Shown here: positions 24,042 to 34,161 of the stretch, one piece after another
How positions within the stretch are numbered: position 1 is the first letter of the stretch
Layout of the letters: each line of letters opens with the position of its first letter
DNA from: Rhodobacter sp. CZR27
GTDB taxonomy: Bacteria > Pseudomonadota > Alphaproteobacteria > Rhodobacterales > Rhodobacteraceae
Length of the DNA: 64,000 nt
Direction of reading: 5' to 3'
NCBI RefSeq assembly: GCF_002407205.1
Contig: NZ_CP023548.1
Span: forward strand, 1,140,501 to 1,204,500
The notes under the pieces: generated by a model
What the model was told of the DNA's origin: nothing
The model's input: only the letters and a program-made list of their open reading frames with translations
Databases searched by the model: none
Position numbers and translations under genes: made by a program

Positions 24042-24496
24042 GACGCCCTCCCACCCGTTGGCAGGACGGCCTCCATGTCGATGAGGCGCAGCATTCGCTG
24101 CTCGATCGCGATCACGCCGCGCACGAAGGTCTGGGTGGCCTCCGATCCTACCCGCGGCGTCGCCTGGACGGCAGAGGGCGGCACGGTCAGGATGTCAGAG
24201 ACGGCATCGACCAGAAGGCCCAGGACCTGCGTGTCGACCACCGTGATGATGATGACGTGTCTCGCCTCTGGCTGGAGCGGGCCGAGTGCCAGCCGTTCCG
24301 CGAGGTTGATGATCGGCACGACCGCGCCGCGGAGGTTGATCACGCCCATCACATAGGACGGCGCATGGGGCAGCACCGTCGTGGGCGACCAGCTGCGGAT
24401 CTCGCGCACCGCACGGATGTCGAGGCAGAACTCCTGCGATCCGATGCGGAAGGCGACGACCTCGCGCAGGTCGGATGCGGCTCGTGGTGCGGCCAT
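24038..24496 (-). CDS. cheW: Chemotaxis adaptor CheW
   Basis: 152-aa SH3-like adaptor linking CheA to receptors. It reads [40 protein letters not shown] and [19 protein letters not shown], the conserved CheW strands including the NLRG turn that contacts CheA P5. It begins 3 bp after cheA and overlaps cheR by 4 bp. Confidence 0.95.
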   Translation of the reverse strand: MAAPRAASDLREVVAFRIGSQEFCLDIRAVREIRSWSPTTVLPHAPSYVMGVINLRGAVVPIINLAERLALGPLQPEARHVIIITVVDTQVLGLLVDAVSDILTVPPSAVQATPRVGSEATQTFVRGVIAIEQRMLRLIDMEAVLPTGGRAS

Positions 24497-24499
24497 TCG

Positions 24500-26572
24500 T
24501 CATGCCTCCGGCAAGGCGAAGGGATCGGCGGACCCGAGGTCCACCACCTCTTCGGGGTCGATGATGAGGGCGATGCGCCCATCGCCGAGGATGGTGGCGG
24601 CGGCGATGCCCGGCATCTTGCCATAGCCGTTCTCCAGGCCCTTGATCACCACTTGCCGCTGGTCGTGGATCGTGTCCACCACCAGCGCGCACAGTTTCTG
24701 CCGGCCGGTCTCGACCAGGAGCAGCACGCTGTCGTGGTAGGATCGCACGGCCTCGCGGTAGCCGAAGATGGCGCCGCAATCGATGATGGGAACGAAGCTT
24801 CCGCGGATCGCCACCACCTGATCGCCCGATCCGAGGGAATGAACATCCGCGGGCCGCGGTCGCAACGTCTCGACGATGGCCGCCACCGGAACCACCATGG
24901 TCTGTCCGGCGACATCGACGACCATCCCGTCGAGTACGGCGAGGGTGAGCGGCAGGCTGATCGTGAAGGTGGTCCCCCGGCCGGGGTGCGAGGAGATGGT
25001 CACGCGTCCGCCGAGCGCCTGGATCGCACTCTTCACCACGTCCATGCCGACCCCGCGACCCGACAGGTCGGACACGACCGCCGATGTCGAGAAGCCGGGC
25101 AGGAATAGGAGCGCATCGATCTCCTCCTCGACCAGTTGCGCATCCTCCGGCACCAGACCCTTGGACCGCGCGATCTCGAGAACCCGCGGCCGGTTGATGC
25201 CGCCGCCATCGTCCCGGACTTCGATGATCACCCGACCCGAGCGATGGGCTGCCGAGAGCGTGATGACCCCGGCATCGGGCTTGCCGGTCGCCCGCCGCCT
25301 TTCGGCCGGCTCGATGCCGTGATCCACCGCGTTGCGGATCATGTGGGTCAGAGGATCGGCGAGCCGTTCGATGACGGTCTTGTCGACCTCGGTGCCGTCG
25401 CCCTCGGTGACGAGACGCACCTGCTTCCCGGCGATGTCCCCCGCCTCCCGCGCGATGCGGGACATGCGCTGGAAGAGCGGCTTGATCGCCTGCGCACGGA
25501 TGGCCATCACGCTTTCCTGGATCTCGCGCGCGAGGCTCTTGAAATCGTCAAGGCGGCTTCGAACCGGTGATCTCGGCGCAACGCCTTCGTCCTGCACGCA
25601 CTGGGACAGCATCGCCTGGTTGATGACGAGTTCGCCGACGATGTTGATCAGCCGATCGACCCGTTCGAGTTCCACCCGAACGGTCGCGCGGGGTGCCGAT
25701 GCCCGGTTCTCGTCGATCGAGCCTGGCCGCTGTTCGACCGGCCGAACGGGTTCGGCGGCCACCGCCGCCTCGGCTGGCCCTGGTTCCGGTTCGGGCAAGG
25801 GGAGGGGCGCAACCACGGGGCGGACATCCAGCCGGCAAAGATCCTCGACGAACTCGAAGACCTCGTCGATCTGATGCTCGGGTTCGTCGGTGATCAGCGT
25901 CAGGCGCCAGTCCAGCCAGCTGTCCTGCCAGTCGAGCACGTCGAAATCGGGCAGGCGCGAACGATCAAGCTGCACCTCGAGTTGCCCGAGATCCGCCAGA
26001 ACGCGGAAAAGAACGCTTGGATCATTCCCGCAGGCATAGAGCGCCCGGGACGGGCTGAACTCGATCGCGAACACTCCGCCCGTCGCCGCGGCGGGTACCC
26101 CGTCCGCCGGGACGGGATCGAAGTCCAGAGCCATCGGCACGAAGCCGAAGTCCTCGGCGTCCGCATCATTGGTCTCCTCCACTTCCCCCGCGGCGGCGGC
26201 GAGCTGACCTGCGAGGATCGTCGCATTCTCGGAACCGGATGCGTCGCCCATGCGTGCGGCCTGCAGCAGATCCGAGAGCTGGTCCGCCGAGCGATGCAGC
26301 AAGGCCATTAGCGGCGGATCCGTCTGGATCCGGCCACTGCGCAACGCGTCGAGCGTGGTCTCGAACTGGTGCGCGAAGCGGACCAGCGCGTCCAGCTTGA
26401 AGGCGCCGGCCCCCCCCTTGATCGAGTGCACGGCGCGGAAGACCGCGTTCACGGTCTCCGGATCGGGGCCGGCGTCGAGGCTCTCGTCGATCCGGTCCAG
26501 CCCGTCGTTCAGCGCCTCGACCAGGTCTTCGCACTCGACGAAGAAGGCGCCCCTGATGTCGCTCTGATCCAT
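24500..26572 (-). CDS. cheA: Chemotaxis histidine kinase CheA
   Basis: 690-aa kinase with the full CheA domain order. P1/Hpt has the phospho-His at H49 in VHSIKGGAGAF. Residues ~165-255 form a poorly conserved P2-like region. P3 dimerisation helices (RVELERVDRLINIVGELV) start near 295. P4 has NAVDHGIEP (N box) and GRGVGMDVV (G box), and the C-terminal P5 CheW-like domain starts near 555 (LPLTLAVLDGMVVDVAGQTM). All catalytic motifs appear intact. It starts 8 bp after a cheY gene and is followed immediately by cheW and cheR, so the complete excitation core is in one transcript. Confidence 0.95.
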   Translation of the reverse strand: MDQSDIRGAFFVECEDLVEALNDGLDRIDESLDAGPDPETVNAVFRAVHSIKGGAGAFKLDALVRFAHQFETTLDALRSGRIQTDPPLMALLHRSADQLSDLLQAARMGDASGSENATILAGQLAAAAGEVEETNDADAEDFGFVPMALDFDPVPADGVPAAATGGVFAIEFSPSRALYACGNDPSVLFRVLADLGQLEVQLDRSRLPDFDVLDWQDSWLDWRLTLITDEPEHQIDEVFEFVEDLCRLDVRPVVAPLPLPEPEPGPAEAAVAAEPVRPVEQRPGSIDENRASAPRATVRVELERVDRLINIVGELVINQAMLSQCVQDEGVAPRSPVRSRLDDFKSLAREIQESVMAIRAQAIKPLFQRMSRIAREAGDIAGKQVRLVTEGDGTEVDKTVIERLADPLTHMIRNAVDHGIEPAERRRATGKPDAGVITLSAAHRSGRVIIEVRDDGGGINRPRVLEIARSKGLVPEDAQLVEEEIDALLFLPGFSTSAVVSDLSGRGVGMDVVKSAIQALGGRVTISSHPGRGTTFTISLPLTLAVLDGMVVDVAGQTMVVPVAAIVETLRPRPADVHSLGSGDQVVAIRGSFVPIIDCGAIFGYREAVRSYHDSVLLLVETGRQKLCALVVDTIHDQRQVVIKGLENGYGKMPGIAAATILGDGRIALIIDPEEVVDLGSADPFALPEA

Positions 26573-26580
26573 CGGCGGCC

Positions 26581-26949
26581 TCAGGCGGCGGTGACACGGC
26601 GAAGGGCCGAGACGAGCTTCGCCTCGTCGAACGGCTTGACGATCCAGGCTGTTGCGCCCGCCTCCCTAGCGCGGGCCTTGAGTTCGGCGGCGCTCTCGGT
26701 CGTCAGGACGATGATGGGAAGGGCCGAATGCTCCGGCATGTCCCGCACCGCCTTGATGAAGCCGAAGCCGTCTAGGCGCGGCATGTTGATGTCGGTAATG
26801 ACCGCATCCGGCACGCGATCCGCGAGCTTCTCGAGCCCATCGAGGCCGTCGATCGCCAGATGCACGTCGAAGCCTGCCTGGACGAGGGCCTCCCGGAGAA
26901 GTTCCCGGATGGTGCGGGAGTCGTCTATTGCCAGAACGGTCAGCGGCAT
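26581..26949 (-). CDS. cheY: Chemotaxis response regulator CheY (upstream of cheA)
   Basis: 122-aa receiver domain beginning MPLTVLAIDDSRTIREL, with acidic pair D9/D10, phospho-acceptor D53 in ITDINMPRLDG, switch Thr in VLTTESA and Lys in WIVKPFDE. The open frame extends to 27060, but ATG 26949 gives the receiver start; it overlaps the end of the STAS gene by 10 bp. In Sinorhizobium the CheY in this position (CheY1, next to CheS) acts as a phosphate sink, and the same role is plausible here. Confidence 0.93.
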   Translation of the reverse strand: MPLTVLAIDDSRTIRELLREALVQAGFDVHLAIDGLDGLEKLADRVPDAVITDINMPRLDGFGFIKAVRDMPEHSALPIIVLTTESAAELKARAREAGATAWIVKPFDEAKLVSALRRVTAA

Positions 26950-27224
26950 GGCTCTTGATCCTCGTGAAGCTCGGCCGGGTCTGCACCCAGTCGGATGATG
27001 TCGTCGGCGAAGGCGGGCGAGCGTGGCTCGCAGGCGAAACGGTGGCCGGCAGAGCGCCATCTGGCCGCGGCGGCCAGCAGTATCTGCAGCGCCAGTCCCC
27101 CCACGAAGGTGACCTTTCCGGCGTCGAGGCGGATGTCGCCGGCGGGGGCGCCCTTGAGTGCGGCATACAGATTGCGCGCCGCCTGATGATCGAGACGCGC
27201 AGGTAGCTCGACGAGGTGGCTCAT
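26940..27224 (-). CDS. STAS-domain protein, CheS-like
   Basis: 94-aa protein of the STAS fold: ELPARLDHQAARNLYAALKG, then VTFVGGLALQILLAAAARW in the position of the signature loop and helix. The Ser usually phosphorylated in anti-anti-sigma STAS proteins (DSSGL-type) is absent, replaced by VGG. It sits immediately upstream of cheY-cheA and overlaps cheY by 10 bp, the same place and size as Sinorhizobium CheS. CheS binds CheA and speeds CheY1 dephosphorylation. The CheS assignment is by position, size and fold, not by close sequence match. Confidence 0.65.
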   Translation of the reverse strand: MSHLVELPARLDHQAARNLYAALKGAPAGDIRLDAGKVTFVGGLALQILLAAAARWRSAGHRFACEPRSPAFADDIIRLGADPAELHEDQEPCR

Positions 27225-27260
27225 CTTGTCCCTCTCAGACTGGTTGGAGGCATGGCGGTC

Positions 27261-27812
27261 TCAGAAGAAGGTGACATCGCCGGCACCTCCCTGGATGCGG
27301 ATCTGCGGGCTCTCCACGGGCAGGTTCTCGTGGGCGGCCAGAAACATCTGCTGGGCTCGTCCCGTCGTGGGCCAGAAGCGGATGCGCCGGGCCCGCGTGC
27401 CACCGAGGCTTTGTCCCGTGCAGAGGATCGCCTCCTTCGCGAGGTACTGCAGTGCGAACTCGGCATTTGCCTGTCCGATGGAGCCGAGCCGGTCGCTCAT
27501 CATCGCGCCGCCGAAGATCTTTGCCTCAAGGCGGTTGCGGCTCGCGCCAAGCTTGAGAACGGCGTTGATCAGCAACTCCATCGCGTGAAGCCCGTAGCGG
27601 AGTTGGTGGCTGTTCTCGAAGCCCGCATAGGGAAGCAGGAAGTGGTTCATTCCGCCGACGGCGGCAACCGGATCGCATAGGCAGGTGCAGACGCATGATC
27701 CGAGGATCGTCGTCAGCATCTGGTCCGACGAGGCGGATGCCTCGCAAGCGCCCTGAAGCACGTGAAGCGTCCGCACCGATGCGCCGACCTCACGGATGGT
27801 TACGGAGCTCAT
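27261..27812 (-). CDS. cheD: Chemoreceptor glutamine deamidase CheD
   Basis: 183-aa deamidase acting on receptor glutamines and, in some species, modulated by CheY-P phosphatases. The catalytic pair lies in TTILGSCVCTCLCDPVAAVG (Cys about 40) and GGMNHFLLP (His about 57); KIFGGAMM and the acidic-aromatic tail GDVTFF are also typical. I chose ATG 27812; a GTG three codons upstream (27821) is the alternative. It lies between an MCP gene and the CheS-like gene. With cheB missing from the locus, CheD is the only receptor-amidating enzyme here besides CheR. Confidence 0.93.
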   Translation of the reverse strand: MSSVTIREVGASVRTLHVLQGACEASASSDQMLTTILGSCVCTCLCDPVAAVGGMNHFLLPYAGFENSHQLRYGLHAMELLINAVLKLGASRNRLEAKIFGGAMMSDRLGSIGQANAEFALQYLAKEAILCTGQSLGGTRARRIRFWPTTGRAQQMFLAAHENLPVESPQIRIQGGAGDVTFF

Positions 27813-27866
27813 GACAGGCACCAGATCGGCGGCCCCGAGCGAATGTCACAGCGGTTCGTGGACATG

Positions 27867-30287
27867 TCAGAAGTCCTCCCAGCCGGTTTCGGCTGCTGGC
27901 GATGCCGCGGTGCGGGCGCTTCCGGGGGCGGAGGAGGCGTGCTGTCGCGCCCGGAAGCTGACGACGCGGTCCCGCTCTGGTGCCGCCGGCTCAATCCGGA
28001 AGTGCTGGACCGTCTCGAAGAGCGATGTCGCGTCCTGCGTAAGCGCCTCGCTGGCCGCCGTGGCCTCCTCGAGACGTGCCGCATTCTGCTGCGTGGACTG
28101 GTCGAGGTTGTTGACGGCACAGTTGATCTCCGCCAGCCCCGCGGACTGTTGACGGGAGGAAACGGCGATGGCGGAGACGAGGGTGGAGATCTCGGACACC
28201 GAACTCACGATCTGCTTGAGCGCCTCGCCCGTCTTTCCGACCAGGTCGACGCCACGCCGCACCTGGTTTCCGCTCTTCAGGATGAGGTCGGTGATTTCCC
28301 GCGCCGCTTCGGACGAGCGCTGGGCAAGGGCACGGACTTCGGATGCAACGACCGCAAAACCTCGTCCTGCGTCTCCGGCGCGGGCCGCTTCCACACCTGC
28401 ATTGAGGGCGAGAAGGTTGGTCTGGAAGGCGATGTCGTCGATGACCTTCACGATGGACGTGATCTTCTCGGAAGAGGCGGCGATCATGTCCATGGCGGCA
28501 ACGGTTTCGACGACCACGTGGCCACTCTGCTCGGCGTTTGCCTTTGCATCGGCCACCACGCGATCTGCCTCGGCCGCGCCTTCGGCCGCTGCGCGAACCG
28601 AAACCGTCAGCCCATCAAGCGCCGCGGCGGTCTCTTCAAGTGTTGCGGCAGTGCTTTCCGTCCTCTCGGCGAGCGATTGTGCCGTTGAGCTGATGTCATG
28701 AGCTTCGTTTCGGATGCTCTCCGCTGCCGAGGAGATCTCGTGCACGATGCCGGCCAGATTCTCGAATGTTCGGTTCAACTCGATCCGCAAGTTCTCGAAG
28801 GAGCCTGTCAGTGGTTTCGCGATGCGGTGGGAGAGGTTGCCGTTGCCCACCTGCTGCAGCGCGGTCCGGATCGTATTGATGGCCTCGTCCTGCTCGGCGT
28901 TCCCATGGACGTCATGCAGCGGCTCGCGCTTGACCTGCGGCGCCGGGTCGCTCGCGAACAGGATGAACCCGCCGAGGGGTCTGGGGATGAGGTGCAGCCA
29001 GATCCGGCCCTGTTCGGCCTCGCCCTCGGGTCCGCACCAACGATAGGCTGCGCCCTTGTTTCTTGCCTCGTTCAGGAACGCGGACACCTGGGCCGTGTCG
29101 CCGATCAGCGCGGTGAGCGGGAAGGAGCCGCGACCGATGTCGAAGACGGACCCTTGGGCAGCCTGTTCCAGAGCGCCGCTTTCGTCCAGTTCTGCGCAGC
29201 CTTTCGTCGAAACCATGGCTTCCAGAAGGTCATGATCCTGCTGTGCCAGCGTTCGGTCGGTCAGGATGAGGAAAGTGCCCTCGGAGGCCGGATCGAGCTG
29301 GAGGGCATGTGCCTCGATGTGTCGGCTGCCGAGCGTGAGTGCCAGAGGTCCGCCACGGTGATCGTCGCACAGCTTGCGCAATGCAGGCTGGATCATCGCC
29401 ACATCTCGGCCCTCCGGTTCATCAGCACCAGCCTCGGACAGAAGGGTTCTGGCAGCGGAGTTCGCAGCAGCGATACGCCCATCGGGCCGCAGGAGGATGA
29501 AGGCCAGACTCGATCGGCCGAACAGCTGCGTGAGGCTCGCTGCATCCCGGCACCTCGTCCGCATTTCAAGGAGCCTTGTATGCACGGCCTCAAGATCACG
29601 GGCGATCAACCCGAACTCGCCTCTTCGGCTCGCAAGGGGAAGTCCCTCGAACGGACCGTCCGATCGAAGTCTGCGGATTGCCACTGCTGTCTCGATAATC
29701 GGTCGCGCGAGCCGGCGAACAAGGAAGATGGCGATAGCCATGGTGAAGAGGGCTGCGCCTGCAAGCCCGGCCATGGCTTTCGGGGACAAGATCCATGGCA
29801 TCGGCACCGACGAGAAGTCCAGCGCTATGACCCCGGCCGGTCCGTGGTCGTCATCCCGGCTGATCGGGATCGCCACGGCGGTGCGGTCAGCTCCGCGCGT
29901 TACGGTCTGCAGGGCCAAGGCTTGGCGGGCAAGGTCCAGGAGAGGTCCTGCCAGCCGGTCAGGCGCGCCGAGCGAAGCGACGGGGCGACCTGTAGCATCG
30001 AGGGCGAGGGCCGAAACGGCACCCTCGGAAGATGTCTCGGCTATAGAGGAGAAGAAATCCTCGAGCCGGCGACTGTCGCGGAAGGCGAGGGCGGCTCGGC
30101 CTTGGCGGGCCACGACATTTGACATCGCATCCGCATGCTGTTCGGCCAGCACTGCGGCTGTCTCACGTGCGGCAAGCAGGGTCGCCACGCCGCCGGCCAG
30201 TGTCATCAGCAGCAGGCAGGGGATGACGATGAGCAACAACCTGCTCGCATGACGCTGAACGAGCGGCGGCTTTTCGATCGGGATCAT
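27867..30287 (-). CDS. Transmembrane methyl-accepting chemotaxis protein with PAS domain and xWxxF tail
   Basis: 806-aa chemoreceptor. TM1 is near residues 15-35 ([17 protein letters not shown]), a ~125-residue periplasmic region follows, and TM2 ([20 protein letters not shown]) leads into a HAMP segment. A PAS-like region ([20 protein letters not shown], about 260-280) and a long methyl-accepting coiled coil come next, with the hairpin tip [23 protein letters not shown]. The last five residues are GWEDF, matching the xWxxF pentapeptide that tethers CheR/CheB on high-abundance enteric receptors. The start ATG 30287 precedes TM1; the frame continues upstream without membrane features. The ligand is unknown. 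Confidence 0.93.
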   Translation of the reverse strand: MIPIEKPPLVQRHASRLLLIVIPCLLLMTLAGGVATLLAARETAAVLAEQHADAMSNVVARQGRAALAFRDSRRLEDFFSSIAETSSEGAVSALALDATGRPVASLGAPDRLAGPLLDLARQALALQTVTRGADRTAVAIPISRDDDHGPAGVIALDFSSVPMPWILSPKAMAGLAGAALFTMAIAIFLVRRLARPIIETAVAIRRLRSDGPFEGLPLASRRGEFGLIARDLEAVHTRLLEMRTRCRDAASLTQLFGRSSLAFILLRPDGRIAAANSAARTLLSEAGADEPEGRDVAMIQPALRKLCDDHRGGPLALTLGSRHIEAHALQLDPASEGTFLILTDRTLAQQDHDLLEAMVSTKGCAELDESGALEQAAQGSVFDIGRGSFPLTALIGDTAQVSAFLNEARNKGAAYRWCGPEGEAEQGRIWLHLIPRPLGGFILFASDPAPQVKREPLHDVHGNAEQDEAINTIRTALQQVGNGNLSHRIAKPLTGSFENLRIELNRTFENLAGIVHEISSAAESIRNEAHDISSTAQSLAERTESTAATLEETAAALDGLTVSVRAAAEGAAEADRVVADAKANAEQSGHVVVETVAAMDMIAASSEKITSIVKVIDDIAFQTNLLALNAGVEAARAGDAGRGFAVVASEVRALAQRSSEAAREITDLILKSGNQVRRGVDLVGKTGEALKQIVSSVSEISTLVSAIAVSSRQQSAGLAEINCAVNNLDQSTQQNAARLEEATAASEALTQDATSLFETVQHFRIEPAAPERDRVVSFRARQHASSAPGSARTAASPAAETGWEDF

Positions 30288-30330
30288 CTTGGCGTTCCAT
30301 GTCAGTGCCGAGCCGGAAGAAGCGACCGGG

Positions 30331-30354
30331 GGCTTGTCGTGCGGCACGCAAGCC
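30331..30354. other. Intercistronic hairpin between two receptor-type genes
   Basis: GGCTTG-t-CGTG / CACG-CAAGCC (30331-30354): 10 paired bases with one bulge and a 3-nt loop, in the 122-bp gap between the 606-aa gene and the next MCP gene. No U-tract follows on the minus strand, so mRNA stabilisation or partial attenuation is more likely than full termination. Confidence 0.45.
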
Positions 30355-30409
30355 GCGCCTGTCGACTCTAGGGTGGTGGGGTTTAGCAAACGTGAAAGCT
30401 GCCCTGCTT

Positions 30410-32230
30410 TCAGAACAGGAAGTCGCAGATGTCTTCGGCTGTCTGCGCTGTGGTGTCTCCGCCCTCTTCTGTTGCGGCTTCCGGGCAGATGTCCCGCATG
30501 ATCGCGTCATGGACGAGGCGCTCCGCGGCCATGGTGTATTGTGATCGGATGGCAGCCATGACCTGTGCGGCACCAGGGCCGGCTTCGCCGCTTCCAAGTC
30601 GGCCCGACCAGCGGTCGAGAGCGGGCGCGATGGACAGAAGGTCCACGAATGCAGCGGAGTGACCGTCGAGCGCGGCAATTCCCGCGGCAACGTCGCGTTC
30701 CGCCATCCGGCGCTCACGTTCCACCGTCGTGCCGACGGTCAGCACGCTGGTCTCGATGCGGGATAGCACCTGGAAGACGCGCTCTCCCGCGAGTGTCAGC
30801 TCGTCAAGGTCCGTCCGGAAGGCGCCCGAAAGCTCGCGCGCGGTGGCGCCGGCCTCCTCTCCCATGGTCGAGAGAGCCGCTGTGATCTGGCCCAACCGCT
30901 CGGCCGACGTGGCCGCAAGTTCACGCAGCTGCATGGAAATCTCGCGAAGGGCGAGTGCTTCGTCGCCCAGCTGCACACAGGCGATGACGGCATTCAGGCC
31001 GATCATTCCCATGCGCTCCTCGACGCCAGACATGCGGTCGAGGACCTGAAGCAGGTTGGCGAGGCCCTCCGACAGGCCCTCGGCGACGACGACAAGGCGA
31101 GCCTGGGCCCGGCGGCATTCTGAAAGGATATCCTGTAGCCTCTGAAGGTGATGCTTCAGGTTGTGCCGGGGCGCCGACGCGATTCTGGCGCTGATCCGGC
31201 CGATCTCGGCAGTCTCCTGACCGGAATCCCGAAGTGCCGAGCGGGCGGTGAAGATGGCTGCGGCATGTCGTTCATGTGCGTCCCGGAGTTGGCCTGCGGC
31301 AAGGGCCAGCGCCAGGTGAGCGATCATCGCGTCGTCCGCATCGGGCGTGTTGGCCACACAGAGAAAGGCCGCCACGTGTTCCAGTCGCTGGCGGGTCGTG
31401 TCGCCGATCTGCAGTGAGAGGACCGCCGTGGTGATCGCCTGGCGGAAGTCCTGCCCGTGCCTGACGAGGGCGCTGCCCTCGGCCGTGGCGCGGGTCAGTT
31501 CGACCTCGAAGGCGGCCATGTCGAGGCGCAGGCCGGACAGGGCCGGACCCAGATGGCGGCTCAGAAGATGCGACAGCGCTTCGGCTTCCACGGCTGCCAC
31601 CTGCAGGCCGCGACCCATGCCCTCGACCGCATCGGTGATCTGCCCGATGATGTTGCTCGCCTCCATCACCTGCGAGGTGGCGGCGCTGGTGAAGACATCG
31701 AGTCCGGCATTCTGTTCGGTGAGAGAGGCAACGGTCACCCGCGCATTGAGTGCCACGATCGACATGGTGCGGATGACCTGGCGCATGGCGCCGAGATCTG
31801 CCTGCAGCGTGTCGGAGCTTGCGGCCAAGGCCATGATCCGGTCGAAGAGGGGGTGGCCCTTTGCCGCGAAGGCCGTGGCCTTGCCCTCCAGTTCGGCCGC
31901 CTCCGCTGCGGCTGCGGCGAACTCGCCGGCCTCCGCCAGCGCGGAGAGTTCCGAAAGCGGGGCCGACAGGCGGTCGAACCGGTCGATCGCCTGCTCGAGG
32001 CTCGAGCCGGCGCGGAGGAATGCCCGTTCGGTCGCGCACGCAAGCGCAGAGATGCGGCTCGCGACGCGGCGCAGGGCGCTTGCGGAGACACGGCCGGCCC
32101 CGGGTGCCCTGCTGCTTGCCTCATCGCGGGACGGGACCACAGGGGTGCTGGCCCGGGCAGGAGCGAAGGAGGCTTCGCTCGATGCCGCCTCCTGCGTTGC
32201 CGGACCGCCGATCGGATTCGGAAGTGCCAT
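30410..32230 (-). CDS. Soluble MCP-like protein with CheZ-like QxxDxxxQ motif and CheY-binding-type tail
   Basis: 606-aa, almost entirely helical cytoplasmic protein inside the che operon. Two degenerate methyl-accepting hairpin tips are visible: [18 protein letters not shown] (about residues 156-173) and a later [20 protein letters not shown], each recalling the [17 protein letters not shown] signature. Between them, residues 273-281 read LQIGDTTRQ, placing Q274, D277 and Q281 in the QxxDxxxQ spacing of CheZ-type phosphatases. The extreme C-terminus AEDICDFLF resembles the CheY-binding C-terminal peptide of CheZ. There is no membrane segment or HAMP. ATG 32230 starts a low-complexity ~45-residue lead. 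I infer a receptor-associated phosphatase or scaffold; this is untested. Confidence 0.6.
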   Translation of the reverse strand: MALPNPIGGPATQEAASSEASFAPARASTPVVPSRDEASSRAPGAGRVSASALRRVASRISALACATERAFLRAGSSLEQAIDRFDRLSAPLSELSALAEAGEFAAAAAEAAELEGKATAFAAKGHPLFDRIMALAASSDTLQADLGAMRQVIRTMSIVALNARVTVASLTEQNAGLDVFTSAATSQVMEASNIIGQITDAVEGMGRGLQVAAVEAEALSHLLSRHLGPALSGLRLDMAAFEVELTRATAEGSALVRHGQDFRQAITTAVLSLQIGDTTRQRLEHVAAFLCVANTPDADDAMIAHLALALAAGQLRDAHERHAAAIFTARSALRDSGQETAEIGRISARIASAPRHNLKHHLQRLQDILSECRRAQARLVVVAEGLSEGLANLLQVLDRMSGVEERMGMIGLNAVIACVQLGDEALALREISMQLRELAATSAERLGQITAALSTMGEEAGATARELSGAFRTDLDELTLAGERVFQVLSRIETSVLTVGTTVERERRMAERDVAAGIAALDGHSAAFVDLLSIAPALDRWSGRLGSGEAGPGAAQVMAAIRSQYTMAAERLVHDAIMRDICPEAATEEGGDTTAQTAEDICDFLF

Positions 32231-32300
32231 TTCAGTTCCTGTGCTTGAATGCCGAAAGGTCTGGCGCTGGTGTCGCGGTAGGGGAGTCCGCCGGCAGGGT

Positions 32301-32361
32301 GGGCGGCTGGCGGGATCGTCGCTTCGGACCGCAGAACCGAAGCGACGATCCGAGGCCGCCC
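32301..32361. other. Long intercistronic hairpin in the che operon
   Basis: A perfect 15-bp stem (32313-32327 with 32337-32351, 9-nt loop) is extended by a 7-bp outer stem GGGCGGC/GCCGCCC (32301-32307 with 32355-32361) across a small internal loop. It lies in the 148-bp gap between MCP (ends 32379) and the 606-aa gene (starts 32230). It has no U-tract. It may punctuate or stabilise the che mRNA. Confidence 0.7.
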
Positions 32362-32378
32362 TTCTGCCACGGGTCGGA

Positions 32379-34070
32379 TCAGGCGGCGTGCTCGGGCAGG
32401 GCGCGGCGCTGGAAGGCGGCATCGAGATCGTCGCTTCCCGAGCCCATGTCGAAGGCGAAGCCGCCTTTCGGCAGACGTCCCGCGGCAGGGGCGGATTTCG
32501 GCCGAAGCCGGGGTTGGGTCTTCGCCGGAGCCGCGGCCGCCGCGGGTGCCGGATCGGCAAGCGGCCGGTGTGCGGCGGTTTCGGCGACCTGGAAGAAGCT
32601 GATGGCCTTCTGCAACTGTTCGGCCTGCTCTGCGAGGTGCCCGGCCGTCGCGGAAAGCTGTTCCGATGCGGTGCTGTTGACCTGCGTGACCTTGTCGAGC
32701 TGCTGGATTGCCGAGTTCACCTGACTTGCGCCCGCCGACTGTTCCTGCGACGAGGTCGAGATCTCCAGAACCAGTCGCGCGGTTTCCTCGATATCCGGCA
32801 CGAGCCGGCTCAGCCGGTCCCCGGCCGCGCGGGCGGCATCGACGGTGGTGCCGGACAGGACCGAGATCTCGCTGGCGGCGGCCTGGCTGCGCTCGGCCAG
32901 TTTGCGGACTTCGGAGGCCACGACCGCGAAGCCGCGACCATGCTCGCCCGCGCGGGCCGCTTCCACTGCGGCGTTGAGGGCCAGAAGATCGGTCTGCCGG
33001 GCAATTTCCTGAACTACCCCGATCTTTTCCGAGATGGTCCGCACCGCCTCGACCGCTTCGAGCACGGTGGCGCCGCTTTCGCGGGCGTCGCGCGCCGCGC
33101 TGCGGGCCTTGGCCTCCGTATCGACGGCATTCTGCGCCGCCTGCTTGATGCTCGAGGTCATCTCTTCCATAGAGGACGAGGCCTGGAGGGTCGAGCTGGC
33201 CTGTTCGGAGGCGCCCTGGCTCAACTGTTCGGCCGTGGTCGACATCTCCTCGGCGCCCTCGGCCACGCTGCGGGAAGAGGTCGCCACGTCCGCGACCACG
33301 GTGCGCAGCTTGTCGACCATGCGGTTCAGCGCGCCCAGCAGATCGGTGATCTCGTCATTGCCGCGCAATTCCTCGGTGTGGGACAGATCGCCTGCGGCGA
33401 CGCGTTCCGAAAGGATCAGGGCGCGCTTCAGCCCTCGGGACAGGGTGATCAGGATCCAGCTTGCGGCGGCCAGGACCAGGACGAGGTTGGCCGCGAACGT
33501 GGCGATCACGGTCGTCCGACCGCGCGCCTGTTCCTGCCGGGCGGCCTCGGACGCGGCGGCGAGATCGTCGCCCCGGGACTTGATGAGGAAGGTCAGACGC
33601 TTCTCCATCTCGAGCCAGTCGTTGCGGCCGTCCGTCACGACGATCTTGAAAGCCTCGTAGCCCAGTCCCATCCGGGCCATGTCGAGCGCCTTGTGCGCGA
33701 CCTTGTCGAGTCCCTTCTTCGCCGTCGCGAACTCCTCCAGCGGGGCCCGGCCCGCTGCGGACGAGATCGCGTAGAGGTCATTGTAGGCTCTCTCTGTCTC
33801 CGCCTCGGAATGTTTCAGGCGTTCCTCGATCAGGGAGCGCTCTTCCTCGGTGCGGGAAAGAAGGAAGTTCCGGACCTCGCGCTGCACCTTGAGCTGATGC
33901 TCGGTCATTTCGTGCACGAGATTGAGCTGGGTGGTCTTGTTCTGCACGATGTCGTCGAGCGAGTCGCGGATGCGGCCGAGGTCAAACAGTGCGAAGAGCT
34001 GGCCGGCACTGGATATCAGCAGGACGGCGAGGAAGGCGGCGGCCAGTTTCAGCTTGATGGACAGTCTCAT
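32379..34070 (-). CDS. Methyl-accepting chemotaxis protein with four-helix-bundle sensor domain
   Basis: 563-aa chemoreceptor. TM1 is residues ~9-28 ([19 protein letters not shown]). A ~155-residue periplasmic four-helix-bundle (4HB_MCP) region follows with [22 protein letters not shown]2 is [19 protein letters not shown] (about 188-206), then HAMP and a signalling domain with hairpin tip [20 protein letters not shown]. The C-terminal ~60 residues are Ala/Pro-rich and lack a CheR/CheB pentapeptide, unlike the second receptor of the operon. It lies between cheY (34162) and the 606-aa gene. The ligand is unknown. Confidence 0.93.
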   Translation of the reverse strand: MRLSIKLKLAAAFLAVLLISSAGQLFALFDLGRIRDSLDDIVQNKTTQLNLVHEMTEHQLKVQREVRNFLLSRTEEERSLIEERLKHSEAETERAYNDLYAISSAAGRAPLEEFATAKKGLDKVAHKALDMARMGLGYEAFKIVVTDGRNDWLEMEKRLTFLIKSRGDDLAAASEAARQEQARGRTTVIATFAANLVLVLAAASWILITLSRGLKRALILSERVAAGDLSHTEELRGNDEITDLLGALNRMVDKLRTVVADVATSSRSVAEGAEEMSTTAEQLSQGASEQASSTLQASSSMEEMTSSIKQAAQNAVDTEAKARSAARDARESGATVLEAVEAVRTISEKIGVVQEIARQTDLLALNAAVEAARAGEHGRGFAVVASEVRKLAERSQAAASEISVLSGTTVDAARAAGDRLSRLVPDIEETARLVLEISTSSQEQSAGASQVNSAIQQLDKVTQVNSTASEQLSATAGHLAEQAEQLQKAISFFQVAETAAHRPLADPAPAAAAAPAKTQPRLRPKSAPAAGRLPKGGFAFDMGSGSDDLDAAFQRRALPEHAA

Positions 34071-34101
34071 CGGATCAAGGTCCTTGTCTGATCACATCAG
34101 G

Positions 34102-34129
34102 CCGGCTGAGCCTGCCCTGGCGCAGCCGG
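34102..34129. other. Intercistronic hairpin between cheY and MCP genes
   Basis: 7-bp stem CCGGCTG/CAGCCGG (34102-34108 with 34123-34129), 14-nt loop, in the 91-bp gap. It is similar in placement to the hairpins at 32301 and 30331. It is weak on its own. Confidence 0.35.
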
Positions 34130-34161
34130 TCCGTTTTCCTGTGGTGCGCGATGAACGGGGC

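Noticed and set aside
27867..34070. Frameshift or pseudogene in the 606-aa MCP-like gene because its receptor tips are degenerate
   Set aside because: The frame is uninterrupted with normal codon use, and the two degenerate tips keep helical periodicity, so divergence rather than decay is more likely.
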